Positions 32,622 through 40,700 of a stretch of DNA of 64,000 nt are shown in pieces. The stretch spans positions 62,001 through 126,000 of the forward strand of contig NZ_JAAQQR010000004.1 in assembly GCF_011742555.1 (NCBI RefSeq), written 5' to 3'. The notes under the pieces were generated by a model that saw only the letters and a list, made by a program, of their open reading frames with translations, made no database searches and was not told where the DNA came from. Both the position numbers and the translations under genes were made by a program. This DNA comes from Luteibacter jiangsuensis (lineage in GTDB: Bacteria; Pseudomonadota; Gammaproteobacteria; Xanthomonadales; Rhodanobacteraceae). How positions within the stretch are numbered: position 1 is the first letter of the stretch; every line of letters starts with the position of its first letter.

Positions 32622-34601
32622 ATGGGACAACTTCTTTCCGGCGGTACGACTCGCCCGGCCAGCGCGAGCGATTTGGACGCCTACGAGCGAATGCGCGAAC
32701 AGCAGGCGAAACAGACTGTGCCGGTGCTGCAACATCGTGACAGGCCGCACGAGTACCTGTTCATCGCCCTGTTCGATGGCACAGGACAGAGCGCCTACAA
32801 CGATCGATTACTAACGAACATCGGCGAGTTGAAGAAGCAAGCCGACGAACTTGCTGATGAGCACAGTAATCGAATCCGCGTCGGCTATGCCGAAGGTATC
32901 GGAACACAGAAGAATCCGCTCGCCCGCGCTATCGACGGTGCCTATCCTTACACGTGGGACGATAAGATACGGAAAGTTTATTGGGATCTTGCGACGGCAG
33001 CGGATCAATGGAAGCGCGAAGACCCGCAGGCGCAGATTCGCGTCGTCGGCGTCGGCTACAGCCGAGGCGCCGTCCTCGTACCCGGGTTGGCGCGTCTGGT
33101 CGATCAGTTCGGTATCGCCCATCCGGAAGGTTTGAAGTTCGGGCGTGACGCCCACGGCAACCTCACCGTGAAGTCGCCGAGCACCCTCGTCCCGCCGGGC
33201 GAAGTGGCCCAGGCCGTCGGACTGTTCGATCCGGTCGGTACGAATCTTCCGAAGAACTACGACGCGCGCCTGCCGAAGTCCGTGCTGTCGGGCTTCTCGC
33301 AGATTGCCCGCGACGAGCAGCGCGAGTTGTTCCCCCACCAGACCATCCTCGATCCGGATTGGTCCGACGACGGCCGTTTCTTAAGTGCCACCCTCCCCGG
33401 CGGCCATTCCAATGTCGGCGGCGGCAACGACGACGCGGGGCTCGAAACCCTGGCCTTCAACGGCATGGCCGACTATCTGAACGCGCTGACCGATCGGCCG
33501 CTGTTCACGCATCGAGAGGTGCCGCCGGATCCGGCGCAGTTCACCATCTTCCAGGCAGACGGCGTCACCGCCGCCTTCGGCTTGCGCATGGACAAGGACG
33601 GCCAGCGCAACCTTCGCGACGAGTTGGCAAACTGCAAGATCGTCGATATCTGCCGAGATGCCGAGGCAGTGGATCCCTCTCTGGCCAGCCGGTTCGACTG
33701 GCAGCGCGTCACCCCCGAACCGCCCAAAGCACTGCCAGCACTGCCGGAAGCCGCCGAGGTAGCGCGAACCGTCGAAGCACCCGCGATGCCCGGTCCAGCG
33801 CCGACACCGCCGACGCCACCGCTGCCCGTCGTACCCGTCATCCGCCTCGACGACCCGAGCCACCCCGATCACCGCATGTATCGCGACGCGCAGGCGCATG
33901 TGTATGACCTCGACCGACAGGTCGACCGGACACCCGACCAGCGCAGCGACAACCTCAGCGCCGCCCTCGTCGTCGCCGCCCGCTCCGACGGCCTTGAGCG
34001 CATCGATCGCATCGAACTCAGCAAGGACGGCGCCACGCTCACGGCCATCGAAGCGCCGTTCGACCGGGCGGAAAGGCGCAGCGAGGTGTCCGTCGTCGCG
34101 TCGATGAACACGACGATGGCACACAGCGCCGACCGGTGGTCGACCGCCATGCACGACTTCGCACAACGTCGGACCCTGTCGCACGACGTGGCGCAAGAAG
34201 CGACCCTGGACTCGCCGCCGGCGCACCTTCCCACGTCGTCGACCATCGGCCGGAACGATCCGCGCCATGCGGACCATCCCCAGCACGGGCTCTACAACGA
34301 GCTGGCGCGCTGCGTGCCCGACGCCTCGGAAGACCGCCTGCTGGAATTCACCGCCGCCTGCCATGCCAGCCGGATCACGGCCGACAATCTTTTCGACGTG
34401 CGCCTGGACGAGGACCGGATGACGATCGAGTTCATCGGGACCGGCGTCCGGACCCGGCCGGCCCTAATCGATCTGGAAAAAGAGCCGCCCCTCCCCGAAC
34501 AGGCCATCGAGCAGATCCAGCAGTACGACCAGCGGCAGGCGCAAATCATGGAGGAGACGCGCGCGCAGCAGGCGCAGGCCAGCATGGGGCGCTCGCTCTG
34601 A
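32622..34601 (+). CDS. T4SS antibacterial effector: DUF2235 phospholipase with C-terminal XVIPCD-like domains
   Basis: 659 residues, no signal peptide. The N-terminal half (about 45-330) is a DUF2235/Tle1-like alpha/beta hydrolase: FDGTGQ (51-56), nucleophile Ser147 in GYSRG, probable Asp203 in LFDPVGT and His262 in PGGHSNVGGG. A Pro-rich linker (about 365-407) leads to an XVIPCD-like domain (about 409-500) with DPSHPDHRMY and GLERIDRIELS. A second, divergent copy (about 545-625) starts DPRHADHPQHGLY. The tail (628-659) is Gln-rich, as in known exported effectors. XVIPCD binds VirD4 and directs transfer into neighbouring bacteria. Upstream are the predicted immunity gene (18-base gap) and virD4. 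Expected action: cleavage of target-cell membrane phospholipids. The triad is assigned by motif, not alignment. Confidence 0.85.
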   Translation: MGQLLSGGTTRPASASDLDAYERMREQQAKQTVPVLQHRDRPHEYLFIALFDGTGQSAYNDRLLTNIGELKKQADELADEHSNRIRVGYAEGIGTQKNPLARAIDGAYPYTWDDKIRKVYWDLATAADQWKREDPQAQIRVVGVGYSRGAVLVPGLARLVDQFGIAHPEGLKFGRDAHGNLTVKSPSTLVPPGEVAQAVGLFDPVGTNLPKNYDARLPKSVLSGFSQIARDEQRELFPHQTILDPDWSDDGRFLSATLPGGHSNVGGGNDDAGLETLAFNGMADYLNALTDRPLFTHREVPPDPAQFTIFQADGVTAAFGLRMDKDGQRNLRDELANCKIVDICRDAEAVDPSLASRFDWQRVTPEPPKALPALPEAAEVARTVEAPAMPGPAPTPPTPPLPVVPVIRLDDPSHPDHRMYRDAQAHVYDLDRQVDRTPDQRSDNLSAALVVAARSDGLERIDRIELSKDGATLTAIEAPFDRAERRSEVSVVASMNTTMAHSADRWSTAMHDFAQRRTLSHDVAQEATLDSPPAHLPTSSTIGRNDPRHADHPQHGLYNELARCVPDASEDRLLEFTAACHASRITADNLFDVRLDEDRMTIEFIGTGVRTRPALIDLEKEPPLPEQAIEQIQQYDQRQAQIMEETRAQQAQASMGRSL

Positions 34602-34630
34602 GCGCCTGCCCGGCGGGCGGAGAGAACGAA

Positions 34631-34654
34631 AGAGGCCCGCCGAAGCGGGCCTCT
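34631..34654. terminator. Hairpin terminator, perfect 10-bp stem
   Basis: AGAGGCCCGC pairs with GCGGGCCTCT around a CGAA loop, between the convergent effector and DUF4870 genes. On the minus strand the stem is followed by TTCGTTCTC; on the plus strand no T run follows. Probably used in both directions. Confidence 0.7.
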
Positions 34655-34679
34655 GCGTGCAGCGCCGGAACCGGTGGGC

Positions 34680-35072
34680 TCAGGAAATCAGGCGCAGCGT
34701 GAACGGATAGCGATAGCTGCCGTCCGAACTGACGCGAACCGCCGCGATGATGCAGAAGATCAGGTTGAACAGCCACAGGAGGGGCGTGAGGAACGCACCG
34801 ATGATGACGAACGCGAGCACCCAGCAGATCACGTAGCCGATGAGCACGGTGATCTGGAAGTTCAGGGCTTCCTTGGCCTCGCCGACCAGATAGGTCTTGT
34901 CGGTGCGGTCCTTGTGCACCAGCCAGACGATGAGCGGCACGATGATGCTGAAGATGATGCCCGAGAGATGGGTGAGCATCGCGATGTTCTTGTCGTCGTT
35001 GTTTGTCGCTACAGGGCCGGTGGGCTCGTAGGGGGGCGGCGACGGCGGGATCTGGTCGGACGGCGTGCTCAT
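34680..35072 (-). CDS. DUF4870 small membrane protein
   Basis: 130 residues: a Pro-rich N-terminal head (PPSPPPYEPTGP), then KNIAMLTHLSGIIFSIIVPLIVW (split over residues about 28-50) and two further hydrophobic helices (about 70-95 and 98-115). The THLSGI and EAKEALNFQ segments are characteristic of DUF4870 (Tic20-like fold), of unknown function. Monocistronic, with a terminator directly downstream and a REP element upstream of its promoter region. Start at MSTPSDQIP is the only ATG before the head. Confidence 0.85.
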   Translation of the reverse strand: MSTPSDQIPPSPPPYEPTGPVATNNDDKNIAMLTHLSGIIFSIIVPLIVWLVHKDRTDKTYLVGEAKEALNFQITVLIGYVICWVLAFVIIGAFLTPLLWLFNLIFCIIAAVRVSSDGSYRYPFTLRLIS

Positions 35073-35159
35073 GGCGGAACTCCGTGGACGATGTCGGGCT
35101 CAACTGTCCCGTGCGTCCGAGCTGGTGTCAAGCCGACGTTTGGCACAGGGAAGACGAAC

Positions 35160-35244
35160 TGTGGGAGCCGGCTGTGCCGGCGATCCCGCGGCAGCGGGCA
35201 AGCGTGCCGCGAGCACCCATCGCCGCTGAAGCGGCTCCCACACA
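35160..35244 (-). repeat. REP-like palindromic element, copy 3
   Basis: Arms GTGGGAGCCGGCTGTGCCGG and (complement of) CTTCAGCGG type around CGCGGCAGCGGG, in the space between the DUF4870 start and the pmbA stop. A short CGCCGCCATAGCGGCTTCTA motif follows at about 35274-35293 and recurs, modified, near 45588. Confidence 0.85.
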
Positions 35245-35313
35245 AAGCGACGATGCCGTGACGCCGGTTGCTCGCCGCCATAGCGGCTTCTACAGCGCGT
35301 TCCCGCCTTGCGC

Positions 35314-36663
35314 TTATTCGCCCGCGATGGTCATTTTCTCCACCAGCCACGACCCAGTAAGCACGTGCGAGCGGCGGTCCACGTCCGATCCGACCGCCAC
35401 GAGGTTCGCGTACATATCGCGCAGGTTGGCCGCGATGGTGATTTCCTCGACCGGATAGGCGATCTGGCCGTTCTCCACCCAGAAGCCCGACGCGCCGCGC
35501 GAATAGTCGCCGGTGACGATGGACACACCCTGCCCCATCACCTCGGTCACCAGCAGGCCGGTGCCGAGTTTGCGCAGCATGCCGGCAAAATCGTCGTCGC
35601 CGGTCTTCACAAAGAGGTTGTGCACGCCGCCGGCGTTACCCGTGGACGAGAGGCCGAGTTTGCGTGCGGAATAGCTGCCCAGGATGTAGCGCTGCAGCAC
35701 GCCATCGACGACCAGAGGCGAATCCACGGTCGCCACGCCTTCGGCGTCGAAGACCGAGGAACCATGGCCTCGCGGAATCAGCGGTTTCTCGTCGATGCGG
35801 AACCATGAGGGAAGGATCTGCTTGCCCACGTGGTCCACGAGGAAGCTCGAGCGCCGGTACAGCGAACCGCCGCTCACGGCCCCTAGCAGGTGGCCGAGCA
35901 GCGAGCGGGCCACTTCCGGCGCGAACAGCACCGGCGCCTGGCGGGTACCCAGGCGGCGAGCGCCCAGCCGGGCGAGCGTGCGCTCCGCCGCCTTGCGGCC
36001 GATGTCGGCCGCGCCCATGAAGTCGCCGGCGTGCCGCACGCTGTCGTACCAGTAGTCGCGCTGCATGCCATCGTCGTCGCCGGCAATCAGCGCCACGGAC
36101 AGGGAGTGCCGCGTGCCGCGTTCCCGCCCCACGAAGCCGTGGGAATTGGCGTAGACGGAGACGCTCTGGCCGGCATTCACGCTGGCGCCGTCGGAATTCG
36201 TGATGCCCGCGACCGCGCGGCCGGCGTCCTCGATGTCGCGCCCGAGCGCGATGGCGTCGTCCACATCCAGATCCCAGGGATGCCACAGATCGAGGTCCGG
36301 AAACGACGTGGCCATGCGCTCGGCGTCGGCCAGCCCGGAGGCCGGGTCTTCCTCGGTGAACCTGGCGATCGCGCAGGCCTGGTCGATGGTGGCCTGGATC
36401 GAATCGGGATTCAGGTCGGCCGTGCTCGCGGAGCCCTTGCGCCCGCCGAAATACACGGTGAGGGAGAAGCCGCGATCGCGCGTGCGCTCTACCGTCTCCA
36501 CCTCGCCCAGGCGCACGTTCACATTGAGGCCCACGTCGATGCTGGCCGACACCTCCGCCTGGCTGGCCCCGGCGGCGCGGGCCCGCCGGATCGTCTCCTC
36601 GGCCAGTTCGGCGAGGCGGTCGAGGTCCTGGTGGCTGGTGTCGGGGGTCACAACTTGGCTCAC
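35314..36663 (-). CDS. pmbA: Metalloprotease PmbA/TldE
   Basis: 449 residues, family length. PmbA (TldE) forms a heterodimeric protease with TldD, which is encoded at 46029-47468; TldE lacks the zinc-binding motif and TldD supplies it. Family landmarks: RARAAGASQAEVSA near the start, ERTRDRGFSLTVYFGGRKGSAST, GHLLGAVSGGSLYRRSSFL, and the C-terminal GDYSRGASGFWVENGQIAYPVEEITIA. Known roles are maturation of peptide antibiotics and degradation of unfolded peptides. Divergent from the DUF1653-yjgA pair. In relatives tldD, yjgA and pmbA lie together; here an 8-kb insertion separates tldD from the others. Confidence 0.95.
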   Translation of the reverse strand: MSQVVTPDTSHQDLDRLAELAEETIRRARAAGASQAEVSASIDVGLNVNVRLGEVETVERTRDRGFSLTVYFGGRKGSASTADLNPDSIQATIDQACAIARFTEEDPASGLADAERMATSFPDLDLWHPWDLDVDDAIALGRDIEDAGRAVAGITNSDGASVNAGQSVSVYANSHGFVGRERGTRHSLSVALIAGDDDGMQRDYWYDSVRHAGDFMGAADIGRKAAERTLARLGARRLGTRQAPVLFAPEVARSLLGHLLGAVSGGSLYRRSSFLVDHVGKQILPSWFRIDEKPLIPRGHGSSVFDAEGVATVDSPLVVDGVLQRYILGSYSARKLGLSSTGNAGGVHNLFVKTGDDDFAGMLRKLGTGLLVTEVMGQGVSIVTGDYSRGASGFWVENGQIAYPVEEITIAANLRDMYANLVAVGSDVDRRSHVLTGSWLVEKMTIAGE

Positions 36664-36786
36664 GTGGGCGTCCTGGGGCTTGGGCGGTTAGAATATCGGG
36701 CCGTACGCGGCCGATCCCCTGCAAGTGGGGGCCGCGTTGCCCGATAAAAAGCAAAGGGCACCGCCCATGGTGCCATGGAAACCCTA

Positions 36787-37035
36787 ATGAGCGTCCGTGT
36801 CGGCTACTACCGCCACTTCAAGGGCATGCCCTACCGTGTGCTGGGAAGCGCCCTGCACAGCGAGACGATGGAGGAACTGGTGATCTACCAGGACCTTTAC
36901 GACCAGCGCCGGCTCTGGGTCCGTCCCGCCGCCATGTTCGCCGAAACGGTCGAGCGCGACGGCAAGACCATGCCCCGCTTCGCCTTCGAACGCGAAGCCG
37001 ACGATTTCCAGTCCATCACGGATGCCATGCCATGA
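36787..37035 (+). CDS. DUF1653 protein
   Basis: 82 residues: VGYYRHFKGMPYRVLGSALHSETMEELVIYQDLYDQRRLWVRP (split over 4-46) is the DUF1653 signature; the function is unknown. Two ATGs are possible. I prefer 36787 because the family usually begins a few residues before the YRHFKG motif and GGAA lies 8 bases upstream; the other (36775) falls directly behind a GGCACC/GGTGCC stem (36757-36774). The stop overlaps the yjgA start (ATGA), so the two are coupled. Confidence 0.75.
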   Translation: MSVRVGYYRHFKGMPYRVLGSALHSETMEELVIYQDLYDQRRLWVRPAAMFAETVERDGKTMPRFAFEREADDFQSITDAMP

Positions 37036-37571
37036 AGCCTTTCGACGACCGCCCGCAAGACGACGAAGAGGACTTCGGCCCCAGCCGCAGCGAAAAGCGC
37101 CGCAACGCGCTGGACATCCTGAAGCTCGCCGGCCAGCTCGTGGAGTTGCCGCCAACGCGCATTCCCAAGCTGAACCTGCCCGAGGACATCGTCGACGAGA
37201 TCGGCCGCACGCGGAAGGTCACCTCGCACATTGCCCGCAAGCGCCAGCTCGCCTACCTCGCCAAGCAGATGCGCAGGCACGGCGACGAGGCCTTCGTGGA
37301 CGCCCGGGCCGCGCTCGGCGAGGACCGCGACCGGCAGCGTCAGGAAGCGGCGCACATGCACCGCCTGGAGGCCGCGCGCGAGAAACTGCTGGAAGGCGGC
37401 GATACCGCGCTGGGCGAACTGTTCGACAAGCACCCCGATCTGGACCGTCAACACCTGCGCTCGCTGGTTCGCCAGGCGAAAGCGGAACGCGAGGCGAACA
37501 AGCCGTTGCACGCGTTCCGGGAGATCTATCGGATATTGAAGGAACTCGAGGTGGCATCTTCCGCCGACTAG
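37032..37571 (+). CDS. yjgA: Ribosome-associated protein YjgA/DarP (DUF615)
   Basis: 179 residues, strongly charged and helical. DUF615 hallmarks: PSRSEKRRNALDILKLAGQLVELP (split across residues 16-39), LPEDIVDEI and RKVTSHIARKRQLAYLAKQMR, and the C-terminal LDRQHLRSLVRQAKAER. The E. coli homologue binds late 50S ribosome precursors and assists large-subunit maturation. Its start overlaps the DUF1653 stop. A REP element and then a very strong hairpin terminator follow. Confidence 0.93.
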   Translation: MKPFDDRPQDDEEDFGPSRSEKRRNALDILKLAGQLVELPPTRIPKLNLPEDIVDEIGRTRKVTSHIARKRQLAYLAKQMRRHGDEAFVDARAALGEDRDRQRQEAAHMHRLEAAREKLLEGGDTALGELFDKHPDLDRQHLRSLVRQAKAEREANKPLHAFREIYRILKELEVASSAD

Positions 37572-37605
37572 GTGCCGCGGCCCAAGGGAGATCGCTGCGG
37601 CTTTA

Positions 37606-37686
37606 TGTGGGAGCCGGCTATGCCGGCGATCCCGCGGCAGCGGGCACTCTAGCGAGCACCCATCGCAGCTGAAGCGGCTCCCACAG
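37606..37686 (-). repeat. REP-like palindromic element, copy 4
   Basis: Arms GTGGGAGCCGGCTATGCCGG and GCTGAAGCGGCTCCCAC around CGCGGCAGCGGG; the centre is a few bases shorter than in other copies. Between the yjgA stop and the terminator at 37711. Confidence 0.85.
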
Positions 37687-37710
37687 GAGTCCGGCAACGT
37701 GTATGGCCCA

Positions 37711-37750
37711 CGAAGAAGGGCGGTGGATCGCTCCACCGCCCTTCTTCGTT
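37711..37750 (+). terminator. Very strong terminator, perfect 18-bp stem
   Basis: ACGAAGAAGGGCGGTGGA pairs base for base with its complement around a TCGC loop, followed by TTTCCTT on the plus strand. It ends the yjgA transcript and lies 19 bases from the stop of the convergent giant hydrolase gene, so it may serve both. Confidence 0.85.
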
Positions 37751-37768
37751 TTCCTTGCTACGTGAGTC

Positions 37769-40700
37769 TTACCAGCCGATACCGAGTTCGAGGTGTTCCG
37801 GCTGTGTCTCGATCAAGGTCGAGCTCTGGTCGGAAACATCGTCGTACGCGAAACCGTAGGCCTTGCCATTCACGCCGTGCAGGTGCCAGAAGCGCGAGTA
37901 GTAGTTCGCCGGCGACTGCGTGTAGAACGAACCGGGGTCCTTCCACAGCGTGGTGTCTTCCATCACGTGGCGATTGAACGCCGCGCAGATCTGGGCTTCG
38001 AGCTGCCCTTCCACTCCCCACGGGTCGTTCGACCGGGCCAGCGTGCCCTTGCCTTCGAGCACGTCCTGCGTGCTGGGCTTGCCGACCCTGAAGAGCATGC
38101 CCTGCGGCTCGTCCGGCTCGTGCGTATCGGCCCAGTTGGTATGGGTGAAGGTCAGCACGCCGTCGATCACGGTGCCTTCGAACTGCTTGTTGCCGATGGT
38201 CATCTCCAGCACGTGGCTTTCATAGTAAGCCCACGACTGGTCGATGTAGTCGTCGAAGTAGTGCTCCTGCGGCTTGCCTGTGTCGAACGCGGCCTTGCCC
38301 GGTGCCAGGATGCGGATCGGATCGGCCTCGGTGAGCTGGAACTCGGCCGGAACCTCCTGGTTGTACTGGGCGAAGATCTGCGCACGCGTCTGCGTGATGC
38401 CCGACGACTCGTGCCTGGTCTTGTCACCGCCATACACATCGAGCGACAGCGGGATCGAGAACTGATCGACCTGCGTCGTGTTGATGAAGATGGCGTTGTC
38501 GTTCCAGGTGAACTCATACCAGTCGTAGTGCACGTCGATGTTCGGATCGGTCGCGTTCAGCGGATTGGGGCCCGCAAAACCGATCGAACCGTCGGCGGCC
38601 TTCAGGATCTTGATGTACATCGGTTCACCGACCGAGACGAAGATCCGGCCCGAATCCATCTTCGGCAGCTTGAGCACCTTCGCCTGCGCCAGCGTGAAGA
38701 AGTAGTTCGGGTAGTTCTGGCCGTTCTTGGTCAGGTGGCCGGGGCCGTCGTTGTCCGCTTCCGATGCGGCCGTCAGCGTGCCGTCCGGCTTCACCCACGA
38801 GAACACCTGGGTCGCCGGGTCGCGGCCGATGACGGCAACGAAGATCTGGTCGTCGCGCCACTTGCCGTTGGTGGTGTTACGCAGTTGCGTGCCGATGAAA
38901 CCCGGATAGGTGACGTAATCGAAGCCCTGGGACGGATCGTTGGCCTGCGGATTGTCCGGCGGCGTCGTGCCGTCGTTCGTGTCGGCGGCGTACACGCCCA
39001 TCTCCCACAGCGAATAGCCATAGGGGGTGGAGCGCTTGAGGCCGGTCATCCGCACGTACTGTGCCGAGACCGCCGGGAACGTCACGGTTTCGACGCCGCC
39101 CTGCCCGTTCTCGTTGTCGTACGCGACGTTCCAGGTCTTGCCGTCGATGGACACGTCGATCCGATAGGCGAGCGCATGCGCGTTCTCCCAGGACAGCACC
39201 ACCTTGCCGATGGTCTGCACGGAGCCCAGATCCACCTGGATCCACTGGTCGTCCGTGAAGCCCGAGGACCAACGCGTGCCGGCATCGCCGTCGTTCACGT
39301 TCTCCGGCCTGAAGGCCACCGGATTCTCGCTGTCCGACGCGAGCACGGTGCGATGCAGGGCCAGGTTGCCCGTGGCGGGCACGGTCTGGTCCGGCTGCTG
39401 CGGCTGCGTTTCCTGCGGCTGGTCGGTCACCGGCTGCTGCGGCTGCGTCGCGACCGCGGCGTACACCTCGAACTCGAACATCGAGTTGCCATAGTCGGTG
39501 AGACGCTTGGTGCTGTTCATGCGCACGTACTGTGCGGTCTGAACCGGGAAGGTTTGCGTGTCCACGCCGCCCTTGCCCGCAACCGGTCCCACCACCGTGT
39601 TCCAGTGCGCTCCGTCGTCCGAGACGTCGATCGTGTACTCGGCGGAATAGGCATTCTCCCAGCGCATGATCACGTGGTCGAACGTCTTGGGCGAACCGAA
39701 ATTGACGACGAGATCGGCGGGATCGACCCCCGGCTTCGAACTCCAGCGGGTGTCGAAATTGCCGTCGATGGCCGCCGAGGCGCTCAGGTCGCCACGCTCG
39801 GGGTCCACGGACGACGATGCGGTGGCACCGATGGCGATGTTCACGCCGCCCTTGCCATCGCCCGGCGTACCGGGGCTGGGCGGGTTGCCGCCGCCGTTGT
39901 CGCCACCGTTGTCGCCATTACCCGGCTGCTGCACCGGCACCGTGCCGAACACGGGATCGAAGCCGTCCGTGGAGTTGTCGACCGCCAGCATGAAGTCGTC
40001 GCTGGTGGTCGAAAGCCCCTGGGCGCTCACCACTTTCACACGGAGACGCGTGCCGTTATCCGCCGCCACCAGGGCAGGCGTGGCATAGGCGCCGTCCGCC
40101 GTGCTGGAGAGGAACGACTCGACATCGGCGTTATCGGCGTTCTTGCTGACGGTGTACCAGTCATAGCTGAGCGGGCCGACGCCCGTGGCCGTCACGGCGA
40201 AGTGCGCGGAACGTCCCACGCCGGCTTTCTGGTTGGTGGGCTGTGCCGTGATCGCCGGCGCGATCGCCTTGGTGCCGAGCACGCACAGCACGTGGCCCGG
40301 ATTGTTCTCGGCCACTTCACGGCTCTTCACGCCGAGCGAATTCACCTGGAAGGCGAACTGGGGGTCGTTCGGGTCCTGCCCTTCAGTCCACGTCGTCCAT
40401 GCGCCCGGGAATGCCGCGGTCGAATAGTTCTGTCCGCTGATCGCCAGGGCTTCGTCCACGGTGGGCAGGCGCATGCCGTCCTTCGCGCACTCGCGAATCG
40501 CCACCGACTGGGTGAACTGCGCGCCCTGATCGGTGAAGCCGCGCTGGGTGCGGTCCCATTGCAGGCCGCTCAGTGTGTCGGTCACCCGGTTGGAACCGCT
40601 GGATGTCGTGTAGCGGTCGGTCGACGAGCAGCACCCGGCCGAGTCGTACACCTCGAACTCGTACAGCGAATACCCGTAATCGGTCGCACGCTTGATGCCC

